Positions 1 through 6,620 are shown, counted from the first letter of the stretch. The stretch is DNA of 8,507 bases from Candidatus Magasanikbacteria bacterium CG_4_10_14_0_8_um_filter_42_12 (GCA_002784795.1 PFLZ01000030.1:1-8507); one strand, 5' to 3'. The notes: generated by a model from the letters alone, not told the origin. Translations and numbers: made by a program.

Positions 1-642
1 CGCCGTCTTGCCTGGATACATCATAATATACGTCGGAGATGGATTGTGCAGATCCGTCTCCGACGCACTCAACCACTTGCGTTCATCAAGCCCACGCAAT
101 TCTCCACCATCACCAATAGCAATTGCTTTTACTTCGATCCCTCGTGCCACACGCACATCAGAAAATGTTTGAAAATCTTTGTACAAATATTCTCTGATCC
201 CCTCTGTAGAATAGACGCGATACAGCTTTTCAGTACTCGCCTCTGTGACAGAGAGAATATCTTCCAAAATAAGATGCAATTCATCAGCACTATAATATCG
301 TGCCACTGGGCGCGCTTCACCAGAGTGATGCAAGGCATCGAGCTCGGCAACAAATTGTGAGAGCTCATTATCGGTACGGCTCAGTTCTTCTTGTTGTTCT
401 CTGAGGAGCGTGTTGAGTTTTGCCGGTGGCTCAGCTACAAAATGCTGTTTTGTATCTTGCTTATAAAATGTCACAAGCCCCTTGTCCTGGAGCCATTTGA
501 GAGAATCGTAGGCCGTTCCTCTGTTCAATGCTGTTTCTTCAGCAAGAGAACGGACAGAAGAAGGGCCGAGACGCAAAAGCGCCAAGTAGACCTTGGCGTA
601 TTTGTCAGAGAATCCGAGTTTTTTGAGAATGCTTATATTCAT
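1..642 (-). CDS. TrmB-like winged-helix transcriptional regulator, C-terminus beyond the window
   Basis: The reading frame stays open from the ATG at 642 to the window edge, giving 214 residues without a stop; the C-terminus is missing. Residues 1-70 look like a TrmB-type winged helix: a start LKKLGFSDKYAKVYLALL, then a recognition segment NRGTAYDSLKWLQDKGLV. A Gln/Glu-rich helix at about 74-103 is likely a dimerisation coiled coil. Residues 112-214 (ARYYSADELHLILEDIL, then STEGIREYLYKDF) resemble the downstream domain found in TrmB-like proteins of uncultured bacteria. No catalytic motif is visible, so a DNA-binding regulator is the natural reading; the effector is unknown. The ATG at 642 has no SD sequence and lies only about 8 nt after the predicted transcription start. 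Autoregulation is inferred from a dyad in its promoter. The family is fairly secure, the target genes are not. Confidence 0.8.
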   Translation of the reverse strand, partial: MNISILKKLGFSDKYAKVYLALLRLGPSSVRSLAEETALNRGTAYDSLKWLQDKGLVTFYKQDTKQHFVAEPPAKLNTLLREQQEELSRTDNELSQFVAELDALHHSGEARPVARYYSADELHLILEDILSVTEASTEKLYRVYSTEGIREYLYKDFQTFSDVRVARGIEVKAIAIGDGGELRGLDERKWLSASETDLHNPSPTYIMMYPGKTA

Positions 643-656
643 ATTTCGCTAGTACA

Positions 657-685
657 AGCATAATACACAATACTGGTTTTGTCAA
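657..685 (-). promoter_or_regulatory. Promoter of the TrmB-like gene
   Basis: On the minus strand a perfect TTGACA (-35, at 680-685) is followed after 17 nt by TATGCT (-10, at 657-662). The predicted start near 650 leaves a leader of about 8 nt before the ATG at 642, so the message is nearly leaderless, which fits the absence of an SD sequence. Confidence 0.7.
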
Positions 686-706
686 TATATTTTCTGCAGT
701 ATTGTG
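666..706. promoter_or_regulatory. Candidate operator dyad around the TrmB-like promoter
   Basis: CACAATACTG (666-675) and its exact complement CAGTATTGTG (697-706) form a 10-bp inverted repeat with a 21-bp spacer. The arms are centred 31 bp apart, close to three helical turns. One arm lies between -10 and -35, the other just upstream of -35, so a bound protein would bracket the -35 element. Autoregulation by the adjacent TrmB-like protein is inferred from position only. Confidence 0.45.
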
Positions 707-770
707 GATATGTATTAGAAAATAGCTATATTGAGGCATTAATTTGTATAAATTTTGTCATTTTGTTCTA

Positions 771-798
771 TTGACAGAGTAAAAAAAACCTGTATATT
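771..798 (+). promoter_or_regulatory. Promoter of the structured RNA
   Basis: A perfect TTGACA (771-776), a 16-nt spacer and TATATT (793-798) predict a plus-strand start near 805. It reads away from the TrmB-like gene, with no plausible coding frame downstream before a terminator. Confidence 0.6.
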
Positions 799-804
799 GT
801 ACCC

Positions 805-1027
805 ATAGACTCATACATCGCTATGGTCTATAGCCTCTCAAGCTCGAACCAGAGCTTTGATCGACGGCACGCCCAACCTGGGCTTTCGAAGAGACGATGG
901 CACCGCACAGCCTCCCTTCGAAGGTCTCGCTAGGCCACCACACGAAGTCTGAGATTTCAGACAACATGTGGTGGCCCTGCTCCCCTTCTCTTCTCACATC
1001 AAAAAACCGCTGGATAGCGGTTTTTTT
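805..1027 (+). ncRNA. Putative structured non-coding RNA of unknown family, about 220 nt
   Basis: This stretch sits between a consensus promoter and an intrinsic terminator and is much richer in G+C than the DNA before it (35/60 at 841-900 against 15/60 at 721-780). It folds readily. A 10-bp stem, 933-942 with 967-976, carries an inner 6-bp stem (947-952 with 957-962, loop GATT) across a 4x4 internal loop. AAGCTC (840-845) pairs with GAGCTT (852-857). GCCC (871-874) pairs with GGGC (880-883). TTCGAAG (885-891) can pair with CTTCGAA (916-922). At the 5' end two exclusive pairings are possible: 803-808 with 821-826, or 805-810 with 826-831. I see no signature of tmRNA, SRP RNA or RNase P RNA, and no global 5'-3' closing stem of the 6S type. 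It could still be a divergent known RNA. Confidence 0.55.
1001..1027. terminator. Bidirectional intrinsic terminator
   Basis: CCGCT (1007-1011) pairs with AGCGG (1016-1020) around the loop GGAT. Six A precede the stem and seven T follow it. Either strand gives a hairpin followed by a U run, so it can end the plus-strand RNA and the minus-strand fbaB-gap-transferase transcript. Confidence 0.85.
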
Positions 1028-1045
1028 AGATTCAATTATCACATA

Positions 1046-1603
1046 CTATGCTACCTTCGCCCTCGGATCCAAAATATTGTTTCTCAATTCTTTCCAAGGA
1101 TACAGTGGCCATTCTTTTATCTCTCGTCCAACATAATCCGGAGAAAATGCTGCCCACGGCTGCTTGTAGAGCACGGCATATTTTATTTCCTTTGGATGTT
1201 TGAGATCCATGTATGCACTGACAAGATTCAATGTTGAACCAGACACTGCCATTTCATCAACAACCAACACACGAAGTCCTGAAATATCTCTTGATAACTC
1301 TTGCGTGATAATTGGATGTTCTGCCAAATCTTGATCTGCGCCACTTCGTTGCGTTTTGGAAAAATCTACTTTGATCACGTAGAGCTGTTTATTCCCAAGT
1401 GTATATGCAATCATCGATGCGGGGATGAGGCCAGAACGCGCGATAGACACAATCACGTCAGGTTCGAAATCTTCTTGCTTCATCTGATCAATAATACCAA
1501 GCACATCTGTCTCAACATCTTGCCACGTAAGCAAAATTTGTCCTTCACTTTTTTGGTAAAACTTGAGTGCATCACTTTCTTTATGTCCAATGTTGTTATT
1601 CAT
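1046..1603 (-). CDS. Type I phosphoribosyltransferase (PRPP-dependent, probably purine type)
   Basis: The 185-residue product carries the type I PRTase fold signatures. IVSIARSGLIPASMIA (residues 51-66) is the pyrophosphate loop. VLVVDEMAVSGSTL (112-125) is the PRPP-binding loop with its acidic pair D116-E117; it has Ser where Thr is usual before the Gly. A C-terminal EWPLYPW (164-170) resembles xanthine/guanine and related purine PRTases, so salvage of an oxopurine base with PRPP is the best guess; the substrate is not proven. A TTG at 1618 in the same frame would add five residues and overlap gap. The ATG at 1603, 7 nt after the gap stop codon, is preferred. It is the last gene of the fbaB-gap unit, followed by the terminator at 1001-1027, and is presumably co-transcribed with them. 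Pairing a PRPP-using enzyme with triose-phosphate enzymes suggests a link to the pentose-phosphate/nucleotide branch. Confidence 0.8.
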   Translation of the reverse strand: MNNNIGHKESDALKFYQKSEGQILLTWQDVETDVLGIIDQMKQEDFEPDVIVSIARSGLIPASMIAYTLGNKQLYVIKVDFSKTQRSGADQDLAEHPIITQELSRDISGLRVLVVDEMAVSGSTLNLVSAYMDLKHPKEIKYAVLYKQPWAAFSPDYVGREIKEWPLYPWKELRNNILDPRAKVA

Positions 1604-1610
1604 ACAATAT

Positions 1611-2642
1611 TTATGCAATAATCTTCTTCCCCATTTCTTCCATCAAGTGTGCCATTTGTGTAACATACCCCCACTCATTGTCATACCATGCCTGGACAAA
1701 TATTTGTGTCTTGTCTGTGACAAGTGTAGAGAGTGAATCAATCGTCGCCGCATACGGACTTCGAATGTAATCTACAGATACGAGCCCAATCTGACTCACA
1801 TCAACATTGCCTGGAAAATCTTCTTTTGCCGCGCGGAGAAATTCGGCATTTACAGCATCACGATCCGTATGCTTCTCTACTTCTGCAATAAAGCTCACAA
1901 TCGATGCTGTCGGGACTGGAACACGGAGCGCATTGCCATCGAGCTTTCCTACCATGCTTGGGATGACTTTCCCGATTGCTTTTGCTGCACCTGTAGAGGT
2001 TGGGACGATGGACATCGCTGCTGCACGTGCTCGACGAAAGCTCTCTTTTTTATGTGGATGATCTACCAGATGCTGATCATTCGTATACGCGTGCGTGGTC
2101 ATGATTGTTCCGTGTTTGATTCCATACGCTTCGTCAAGGACTTTTACAAGCGGGGCCAAACATGTGGTCGTACACGACGCAGAAGAAATAATGTTGTGCG
2201 CTGCGGGATCAAAAAGTTCACTATTGATCCCATAGATCAGGGTGATATCTTCGTCTTTTGCCGGAGCACTGATCACCACGTGTTTTGCTCCAGAGTGGAG
2301 ATGTTTTTCACTCGACGCTCTATCAGTAAATACTCCTGTCGATTCGATCACAATGTCTACATCATGCGACGCCCAATCTATGTTTTCTATATCTCGCTCG
2401 TGGTAAAACGCAATACGCTTGCCACCAAGAATCAAGGCATCATCTTCTGCAGAAAAATCTGTCGGGACATCCCACACGCCGTAGATAGAATCGTACTTCA
2501 TGAGGTGGGCATAAATATCGCACTTGGAGAGACTATTGATCGCGACAATTTCAAATGCAGGATTGTGCCATACGACGCGTGTGAACACACGTCCGATACG
2601 ACCAAAGCCATTGATCGCAATACGAAGAGGTCTTTTTTGCAT
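1611..2642 (-). CDS. gap: Glyceraldehyde-3-phosphate dehydrogenase, probably NADP-accepting
   Basis: This 343-residue enzyme interconverts glyceraldehyde 3-phosphate and 1,3-bisphosphoglycerate in the cytoplasm. The Rossmann motif NGFGRIGR is at 11-18. The catalytic Cys is C157 in SASCTTTCL, with Thr where SCTTN is usual but still within the family pattern. The partner base is H184 in TTHAYTNDQ. PTSTGAAKAIGKVIP and the C-terminal WYDNEWGY are typical, and the length is normal. Most telling is the coenzyme position: the usual IND has become INS (35-37), replacing the acidic residue that holds the adenosine ribose of NAD. In Bacillus GapB a similar loss goes with NADP preference and gluconeogenic use. 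The gene starts 6 nt after the fbaB stop codon and is followed 7 nt later by the phosphoribosyltransferase, so it is the middle gene of an operon. No SD sequence is visible. The function is very secure, the coenzyme is an inference. Confidence 0.96.
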   Translation of the reverse strand: MQKRPLRIAINGFGRIGRVFTRVVWHNPAFEIVAINSLSKCDIYAHLMKYDSIYGVWDVPTDFSAEDDALILGGKRIAFYHERDIENIDWASHDVDIVIESTGVFTDRASSEKHLHSGAKHVVISAPAKDEDITLIYGINSELFDPAAHNIISSASCTTTCLAPLVKVLDEAYGIKHGTIMTTHAYTNDQHLVDHPHKKESFRRARAAAMSIVPTSTGAAKAIGKVIPSMVGKLDGNALRVPVPTASIVSFIAEVEKHTDRDAVNAEFLRAAKEDFPGNVDVSQIGLVSVDYIRSPYAATIDSLSTLVTDKTQIFVQAWYDNEWGYVTQMAHLMEEMGKKIIA

Positions 2643-2648
2643 ACAGAA

Positions 2649-3716
2649 TTAAGCAAGAGTAATGTCTTCGGACAAATACACATCTTGCACAGCATGCAAG
2701 ATTTCAATGCCATCTGCAAGAGATTTTTTGAATGCTTTTCTGCCTGTGATAAGTCCTGTTCCACCCGCTCTTTTGTTGATCACAGCGGTTGCTACGACAT
2801 CTTTGATATCATTCCCAGAGCTGTCTCCACCAGAATTGATAAGACCCACGCGTCCGGCATACCCATTGATTACTTGATATCGACACAGGTCAATAGGATG
2901 ATCACTTGAAAGTTCACTGTACATAGCGTCATCGTATTTCCCAAATTTTCCTTTTTCATTCAATTTGAGGTAGCCACCGTTATTTGTTGAAAGTTTTTGT
3001 TTGACAATATCTGCTTCTATCGTTGCACCAAGATGATTTGCCTGTCCTGTAAGGTCTGCTGAGGCATGATAATCTTCGCCATCAATCTTGAATGCATCGT
3101 TTCGTGTGTAGCACCAAAGGATCGTAAAGAGTCCTTGGCGGTGTGCTTCTGCAAACGCACTACTTACTTCTTCTATTTGCCTTTTTGATTCTTCTGACCC
3201 AAAGTAAATCGTTGCGCCAATGCCAGCGGCTCCCATATCAACCGCTTGCTGGACTGATGCAAACATTCGTTGGTCGTAACTATTTGGATAACGGAAAAAA
3301 TCATTGTGATTTATTTTCACAATAAACGGAATCTTGTCAGCATATTTTTTGCTCACCATGCCGAGCGTGCCAAGTGTTGACGCAACAGCATTGCATCCAC
3401 CTTCTACGGCAAGCTTCACAATATTTTCTGGATCAAAATAATCTGGATTTTTTGCAAAACTCGCGCCTGCTGAATGTTCAATATCTTGATCTACTGGCAA
3501 AATAGAATAATACCCTGTGCCAGCAAGTCGTCCTGTATCACGAAGGCGCTTCAGATTTTTCACGACATGCGCATTTCTATCGGATATATCAAAAACATCA
3601 TCAATAAAACTCTGTGAGGGCGCATGAAGACGTTCTTTTGCGATCTTTGGGGTATTGAACCCCAGGAGGTGTTCGGCATCCTCGCCAAGTACACCCTGAA
3701 TAGCTGCGTAATCCAT
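2649..3716 (-). CDS. fbaB: Fructose-bisphosphate aldolase, class I (DhnA/FbaB type)
   Basis: The product reversibly splits fructose 1,6-bisphosphate into dihydroxyacetone phosphate and glyceraldehyde 3-phosphate through a Schiff base. From the chosen start it has 355 residues, close to the roughly 350 of E. coli FbaB. Clear FbaB motifs are [16 protein letters not shown] (72-87), [17 protein letters not shown] (167-183), the Schiff-base lysine K239 in [14 protein letters not shown], and the C-terminal [20 protein letters not shown]. An ATG at 3743 would add nine residues, but the predicted -10 element (3742-3747) overlaps it and would place the transcription start downstream of it. The ATG at 3716 also matches the family N-terminus, so it is preferred. 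It is the first gene of the fbaB-gap-transferase unit, with a leader of about 19 nt and no SD sequence. Confidence 0.95.
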   Translation of the reverse strand: MDYAAIQGVLGEDAEHLLGFNTPKIAKERLHAPSQSFIDDVFDISDRNAHVVKNLKRLRDTGRLAGTGYYSILPVDQDIEHSAGASFAKNPDYFDPENIVKLAVEGGCNAVASTLGTLGMVSKKYADKIPFIVKINHNDFFRYPNSYDQRMFASVQQAVDMGAAGIGATIYFGSEESKRQIEEVSSAFAEAHRQGLFTILWCYTRNDAFKIDGEDYHASADLTGQANHLGATIEADIVKQKLSTNNGGYLKLNEKGKFGKYDDAMYSELSSDHPIDLCRYQVINGYAGRVGLINSGGDSSGNDIKDVVATAVINKRAGGTGLITGRKAFKKSLADGIEILHAVQDVYLSEDITLA

Positions 3717-3741
3717 AAAAAGGTTGATTAAGAGTACTTGC

Positions 3742-3770
3742 ATTGTATGCCGTCAAGACCTATTTGTCTA
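3742..3770 (-). promoter_or_regulatory. Promoter of the fbaB-gap-transferase operon
   Basis: TAGACA (3765-3770) is separated by 17 nt from TACAAT (3742-3747) on the minus strand; each hexamer is one base off consensus. The predicted start near 3735 leaves about 19 nt before the ATG at 3716. Confidence 0.65.
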
Positions 3771-3835
3771 GTAGGCAAGAGCGACCTACTATCATTTGTA
3801 TCTACCAAGCGCCACAATTAGAATATGGGGTTTCA

Positions 3836-3947
3836 AGGGGAAAGCTGTCTGAGCCTTCCACGCTTGTCAATGAGTACTTTCTTAGCGCCGACACAGGCGA
3901 GTTCTTTCCCCTGACACTTTTTGTTCCTTTTTGGTGACAAAAAGGAA
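3836..3947. other. Foldable intergenic stretch between glpX and fbaB
   Basis: AGGGGAAAG (3836-3844) is exactly complementary to CTTTCCCCT (3904-3912), enclosing about 60 nt that include a CGCC/GGCG hairpin. A perfect 10-bp hairpin with a GTGA (GNRA-type) loop follows at 3924-3947. AGGGG at 3950-3954 could compete for the CCCCT. Upstream on the plus strand, TTGTAT (3798-3803) and TAGAAT (3821-3826), 17 nt apart, could be a weak promoter, but there is no clean plus-strand terminator. It may be a small RNA, an untranslated region or a relic. No protein is supported in 3771-3985. Confidence 0.3.
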
Positions 3948-3985
3948 GGAGGGGGATTCAAACATGTTGTATACAAAGTACAACT

Positions 3986-4011
3986 AAAAAACACCGAGCC
4001 TTGCCCGATGT
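3986..4011 (-). terminator. Intrinsic terminator of the Asp-rich protein-glpX operon
   Basis: In minus-strand RNA a 9-bp stem (4003-4011 with 3991-3999, loop of 3) is followed by a U run. Two of its pairs are G.U on the minus strand but would be A.C on the plus strand, so the element works in one direction only. It lies 14 nt beyond the glpX stop codon. Confidence 0.8.
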
Positions 4012-4024
4012 TCCTCATACAAAT

Positions 4025-4969
4025 TTACGTGATCCTATGTGTTGTCTCCAAAAATCTCACGGTCCCCGTCTGAACGCGCATAACAACAGAATAGGTCTTT
4101 ATCGTCCCAGACTGATAGGAGACACCTCTGAGGAGCGGTCCATCTAGCACACCGGTAGCAGTGAAGGTCAGATCTTCTCCAGCTGCCAAATCATCTATAT
4201 ACAGTATTTTTTCTGGATCAAGGCCCATATCTATCACTTCCTGCCTCTGTTCTTCATTTTTGGGCGCTAGGCGACACTGTAGGTCTCCACCAAGGCACTT
4301 GATAGCTACCGCAGCCAACACACCTTCAGCGCTCGCTCCGATGCCGAGAAGCATATCTATGGGAGAGTCTTCCAGACTGCACGCAATCGCTCCTGCGACG
4401 TCTCCATCAGTAATGAGGAATACTCGTGCACCCACGTCCCTAATTTCCTGAATCAGGGCTTCGTGTCGTGCACGATCAAGGACGACGATCGTCATGTCTT
4501 CTACAGGTTTTCCTAGCTTTTCTGCTACGGCAGTGATATTTTCTTTGACAGATTTGTCGAGACTAATAGCACCTTTTGCTTTTGGACCACACGCGATCTT
4601 ATGCATGTACATGTCTGGAGCGTGGAATAATGTTCCTTTTGCACCAGTTGCAATAACAGAAATGGCATTTGGTCTCCCATTGGCGACGCTATCTGTACAT
4701 TCGAGTGGATCAACGGCGATGTCGCGTTCGATGCCAATTCCCGTGCCGACTTTTTCACCAACGTATAGTTCAGGTGCTTCATCTTTTGCTCCTTCGCCAA
4801 TCACGACTTCACCTGAAAAATCAACATACGAAAATCTATCTCGCATTTCATCGACAGCAGCCTTATCAGCAGCTTTTCCATCACCACGACCAACAAGATG
4901 TGATGCGGCAACAGCAGCAGCTTCTGTGACACGAACGAATTCAAGTGCAAGATTTCTATCCATAGACAT
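4025..4969 (-). CDS. glpX: Fructose-1,6-bisphosphatase class II (GlpX)
   Basis: This 314-residue metal-dependent phosphatase hydrolyses fructose 1,6-bisphosphate to fructose 6-phosphate, the irreversible gluconeogenic step; some relatives also act on sedoheptulose 1,7-bisphosphate. Family landmarks in order are GRGDGKAADKAAVDEMR (27-43, metal ligand D30), VIGEGAKDEAPELYVGE (E59), VDPLECT (D87, E90), VVLDRARHEALIQEIR (162-177), LITDGDVAGAI (185-195), AEGVLAA (E215) and TATGVLDGPLLRGV. The metal ligands are kept. The usual DPLEGT is DPLECT here, a Gly-to-Cys change at residue 91 next to ligand E90. ATG codons at 4969 and 4963 are both possible; neither has an SD sequence. The gene starts 27 nt after the stop of the Asp-rich protein gene, with no promoter visible between them, and ends at a good terminator. 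Confidence 0.95.
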   Translation of the reverse strand: MSMDRNLALEFVRVTEAAAVAASHLVGRGDGKAADKAAVDEMRDRFSYVDFSGEVVIGEGAKDEAPELYVGEKVGTGIGIERDIAVDPLECTDSVANGRPNAISVIATGAKGTLFHAPDMYMHKIACGPKAKGAISLDKSVKENITAVAEKLGKPVEDMTIVVLDRARHEALIQEIRDVGARVFLITDGDVAGAIACSLEDSPIDMLLGIGASAEGVLAAVAIKCLGGDLQCRLAPKNEEQRQEVIDMGLDPEKILYIDDLAAGEDLTFTATGVLDGPLLRGVSYQSGTIKTYSVVMRVQTGTVRFLETTHRIT

Positions 4970-4996
4970 TCTGATTACGGAGGCGTGATGTGTTAT

Positions 4997-5383
4997 TTAG
5001 TAATTCTCGTCTTCATCATCAAAGACATCGTCTTCAACATCATCATCGTCATCATCGTCTTCGTCATCATCGGTTGCGACTTCTTCAAATACGACATCAT
5101 CTTCGTCTCCATCATCACCCGTTGCATAACTGTGTTCACCACCCAGTGCATGATCCCAAATTTCGTCCGCATCATGATCAAATCCAATATCATCGCTATG
5201 TTCCATGAACCATTGATCAAACGCAACACGCAATTCATCAACATCTGATGCACTGCCAAACGCATCTTCGAGGAGTGCATATTTTTCTTGATGAGATAAT
5301 GCGATCTCTTGTTCTATTTCTTCAAGAAGTGATTCGATGTGACCAAGTACATCAGTTTTTGCTTTTTCAAATTCAACGCTCAT
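4997..5383 (-). CDS. Small acidic protein with Asp-rich tail, function unknown
   Basis: A 128-residue protein with no family I recognise. The N-terminal half (1-82) is helical in character, with amphipathic stretches such as VLGHIESLLEEIEQEIA and VDELRVAFDQWFMEH. From about residue 92 the chain is almost all Asp and Glu, with a run of seven Asp near residue 110. There is no signal peptide or membrane segment. Such tails occur in the delta subunit of Gram-positive RNA polymerase, in DNA-mimic proteins and in chaperone-like proteins, but the N-terminal part does not let me choose. It is the first gene of the glpX unit, 27 nt upstream of glpX, and has a good promoter. Its leader is about 30 nt, very U-rich and without an SD sequence. 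A real gene is likely because of the promoter, its place in the operon and the sustained composition. Confidence 0.75.
   Translation of the reverse strand: MSVEFEKAKTDVLGHIESLLEEIEQEIALSHQEKYALLEDAFGSASDVDELRVAFDQWFMEHSDDIGFDHDADEIWDHALGGEHSYATGDDGDEDDVVFEEVATDDDEDDDDDDDVEDDVFDDEDENY
5005..5072. repeat. Trinucleotide-rich tract coding for the Asp/Glu tail
   Basis: The plus strand is a run of ATC, GTC and TTC triplets, which read GAT, GAC and GAA on the coding strand. Such a tract could change length in whole codons by slippage, varying the acidic tail without a frameshift. Confidence 0.7.
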
Positions 5384-5418
5384 ATATAAAAAGAGAAAGA
5401 TAAAAAAACGATATGGCG

Positions 5419-5446
5419 ACTATATCACACATACTTTTCATTGCAA
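5419..5446 (-). promoter_or_regulatory. Extended -10 promoter of the Asp-rich protein-glpX operon
   Basis: On the minus strand TTGCAA (5441-5446) is followed after 16 nt by TATAGT (5419-5424), with the extended -10 TG one base upstream of it. The start near 5412 gives a leader of about 30 nt made largely of U. Confidence 0.65.
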
Positions 5447-5548
5447 GTATTTGTTTTGTGGATATAGTTTTTTTGCACAGACTTACATTGTATGACTTCT
5501 CAAAAATCAAACTTGCGATGTATCCGATATCTGTGTACTCTGTACATA

Positions 5549-5554
5549 TATACT
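5549..5554 (+). promoter_or_regulatory. Possible -10 element for the AP endonuclease gene
   Basis: TATACT lies 12 nt before the ATG at 5567, so the leader would be about 6 nt. No convincing -35 element stands at the right distance, so this is weak, though the very short leader matches other genes here. Confidence 0.3.
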
Positions 5555-5566
5555 AGCATTACAGAT

Positions 5567-6382
5567 ATGAAGAAGGACACCCTATCAATATTTTCTTGGA
5601 ATGTCAATGGCGTCCGTGCCGGCCTCAAGAAAGGAACATTCCAAACATTTATACAAAAATACCAGCCTGATATTCTTTGTTTACAAGAGACTAAAGCGCG
5701 AAAGGAACAAGTAGAAATTGACCTCCCAGACTACACAGAATACTGGCATTCAGCAGAAAAGAAGGGCTATTCAGGAACAGCTATCTTTTCGAAAATACCG
5801 GCTATACACGTCTTATATGGGCTCCTCCCGAGTGTCCAAAAGAAATTTGATCTCACCGATGATCAAGAACGTGATGGCGCGAGTGAAGGGCGTGTGATCT
5901 CTGCAGAGTTTGAAGATTTTTTTGTTGTCAGCGTATACACACCAAACACAAAAGATGATTTGTCACGACTTTCGTTTCGTGAAAAACAATGGGACCCAGC
6001 ATTTTTGATGCATGTAAAAGAATTGGAAAAACAGAAACCTGTTATTTTTTGTGGCGATCTGAATGTTGCTCATGAAGAAATCGATATTGCGAGACCAAAA
6101 GAAAATGTTGGCAAGCACGGATTTACAGATGAAGAACGGGAAGGATTTGACAAGATTGTTTCCGCGGGATTTGTAGATACATTCCGTGACAAATATCCTG
6201 ACAAACATGATGCCTATTCCTGGTGGAGTCATTGGGGAAATGCACGAGAGAGAAATGTTGGGTGGCGGATTGATTATGTGTGTATATCTGAAGCATTACA
6301 AACAAAAGTTGACGATGCGTTTATTCTGCCGGAAGTGATTGGAAGTGATCATTGTCCTGTGGGAATTGTGATTGCACTGTAA
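5567..6382 (+). CDS. xth: AP endonuclease / exodeoxyribonuclease III (APE1-like)
   Basis: The 271-residue product belongs to the ExoIII/APE1 branch of the endonuclease-exonuclease-phosphatase fold. It cuts DNA 5' to abasic sites in base excision repair and may trim 3' blocking groups. Key segments are SWNVNGVRA (10-18, N12), DILCLQETKA (metal ligand E41), GYSGTAIFSK (68-77), VVSVYTPN (Y124), FCGDLNVAHEEIDI (161-174; D164, N166), WRIDYV (233-238) and the terminal GSDHCPVG with H262. The segment GDLNVAHEEID is closer to human APE1 and Neisseria-type enzymes than to E. coli ExoIII. The frame extends upstream to an ATG at 5492, but family homology begins at MKKDTLSIFSWNVNG, so the ATG at 5567 is chosen. 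It diverges from the Asp-rich protein gene, and its 3' untranslated region would run through a repeat block to the terminator at 6621-6654. Confidence 0.95.
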   Translation: MKKDTLSIFSWNVNGVRAGLKKGTFQTFIQKYQPDILCLQETKARKEQVEIDLPDYTEYWHSAEKKGYSGTAIFSKIPAIHVLYGLLPSVQKKFDLTDDQERDGASEGRVISAEFEDFFVVSVYTPNTKDDLSRLSFREKQWDPAFLMHVKELEKQKPVIFCGDLNVAHEEIDIARPKENVGKHGFTDEEREGFDKIVSAGFVDTFRDKYPDKHDAYSWWSHWGNARERNVGWRIDYVCISEALQTKVDDAFILPEVIGSDHCPVGIVIAL

Positions 6383-6414
6383 TGTTTTTTCTGTGAGAAT
6401 TTTCTGTCTGCTTC

Positions 6415-6474
6415 GAAAGACGACGCTTCGCTAAGATTACATTTCACTTACGGTGACATAAGACTAAAAGATTA
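6415..6474 (+). repeat. Intergenic hairpin module A-left
   Basis: An outer box (6415-6439, with CGCTTCGCTAAGATTA) is followed by a short hairpin (TCAC at 6444-6447 with GTGA at 6453-6456) and an inner box AAGACTAAAAGATTA (6460-6474). The outer box matches B-left at 24 of 25 bases and the inner box at 14 of 15, while the hairpin between them differs in sequence. Confidence 0.75.
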
Positions 6475-6529
6475 TTTCGTAAACAGAAAGGCAAGAATAC
6501 TATACAGGTCCTTCTTAGCATGTAACACA

Positions 6530-6586
6530 ATCTTCTAATCTTTTTTTGCGTGAGCAAAAAAGAGTCTTAGCGGAGCGCAATCTTTC
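6530..6586 (-). repeat. Intergenic hairpin module A-right (inverted)
   Basis: Read on the minus strand this has the same order: a box related to CGCTAAGACT, a hairpin, then GATTAGAAGATT. The hairpin is an 8-bp stem (6542-6549 with 6554-6561) with a GTGA loop on the plus strand. It faces A-left head to head. The spacer 6475-6529 contains nothing I recognise. Confidence 0.6.
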
Positions 6587-6620
6587 TCCGATATACTGAT
6601 GACTTTTAAAAAATGAAAAT

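Noticed and set aside
805..1027. The structured RNA as tmRNA, SRP RNA, RNase P RNA or 6S RNA
   Set aside because: I could not find the tmRNA tRNA-like ends, the SRP GGAAGCAG motif, the RNase P GAGGAAAGUC region, or a closing 5'-3' helix as in 6S. A very divergent member cannot be excluded by eye.
821..1042. Short open frames on both strands across the structured RNA
   Set aside because: Both run through the terminator, have no start signals and no family resemblance. Promoter, terminator and stems explain the segment better.
1461..1475. A tRNA T-arm-like GGTTCGAAATC
   Set aside because: It falls inside the phosphoribosyltransferase coding sequence and has no acceptor or anticodon arms around it.
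1604..1618. A TTG start at 1618 for the phosphoribosyltransferase
   Set aside because: It would add five residues and overlap gap. The ATG at 1603, just after the gap stop codon, fits the 6-nt spacing of the other junction in this operon.
1869..2909. A 346-codon plus-strand open frame opposite gap and fbaB
   Set aside because: It is fully antisense to two unmistakable enzymes and is rich in Cys, Arg and His, as shadow frames are.
3717..3743. The longer fbaB start at 3743
   Set aside because: The predicted -10 box overlaps that ATG and would place the transcript start downstream of it. The extra nine residues are not part of the FbaB family N-terminus as I recall it.
4494..4988. A 164-codon plus-strand frame opposite glpX
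   Set aside because: It is a Ser/Pro/Ala-rich shadow of a clearly identified glpX with all metal ligands in place.
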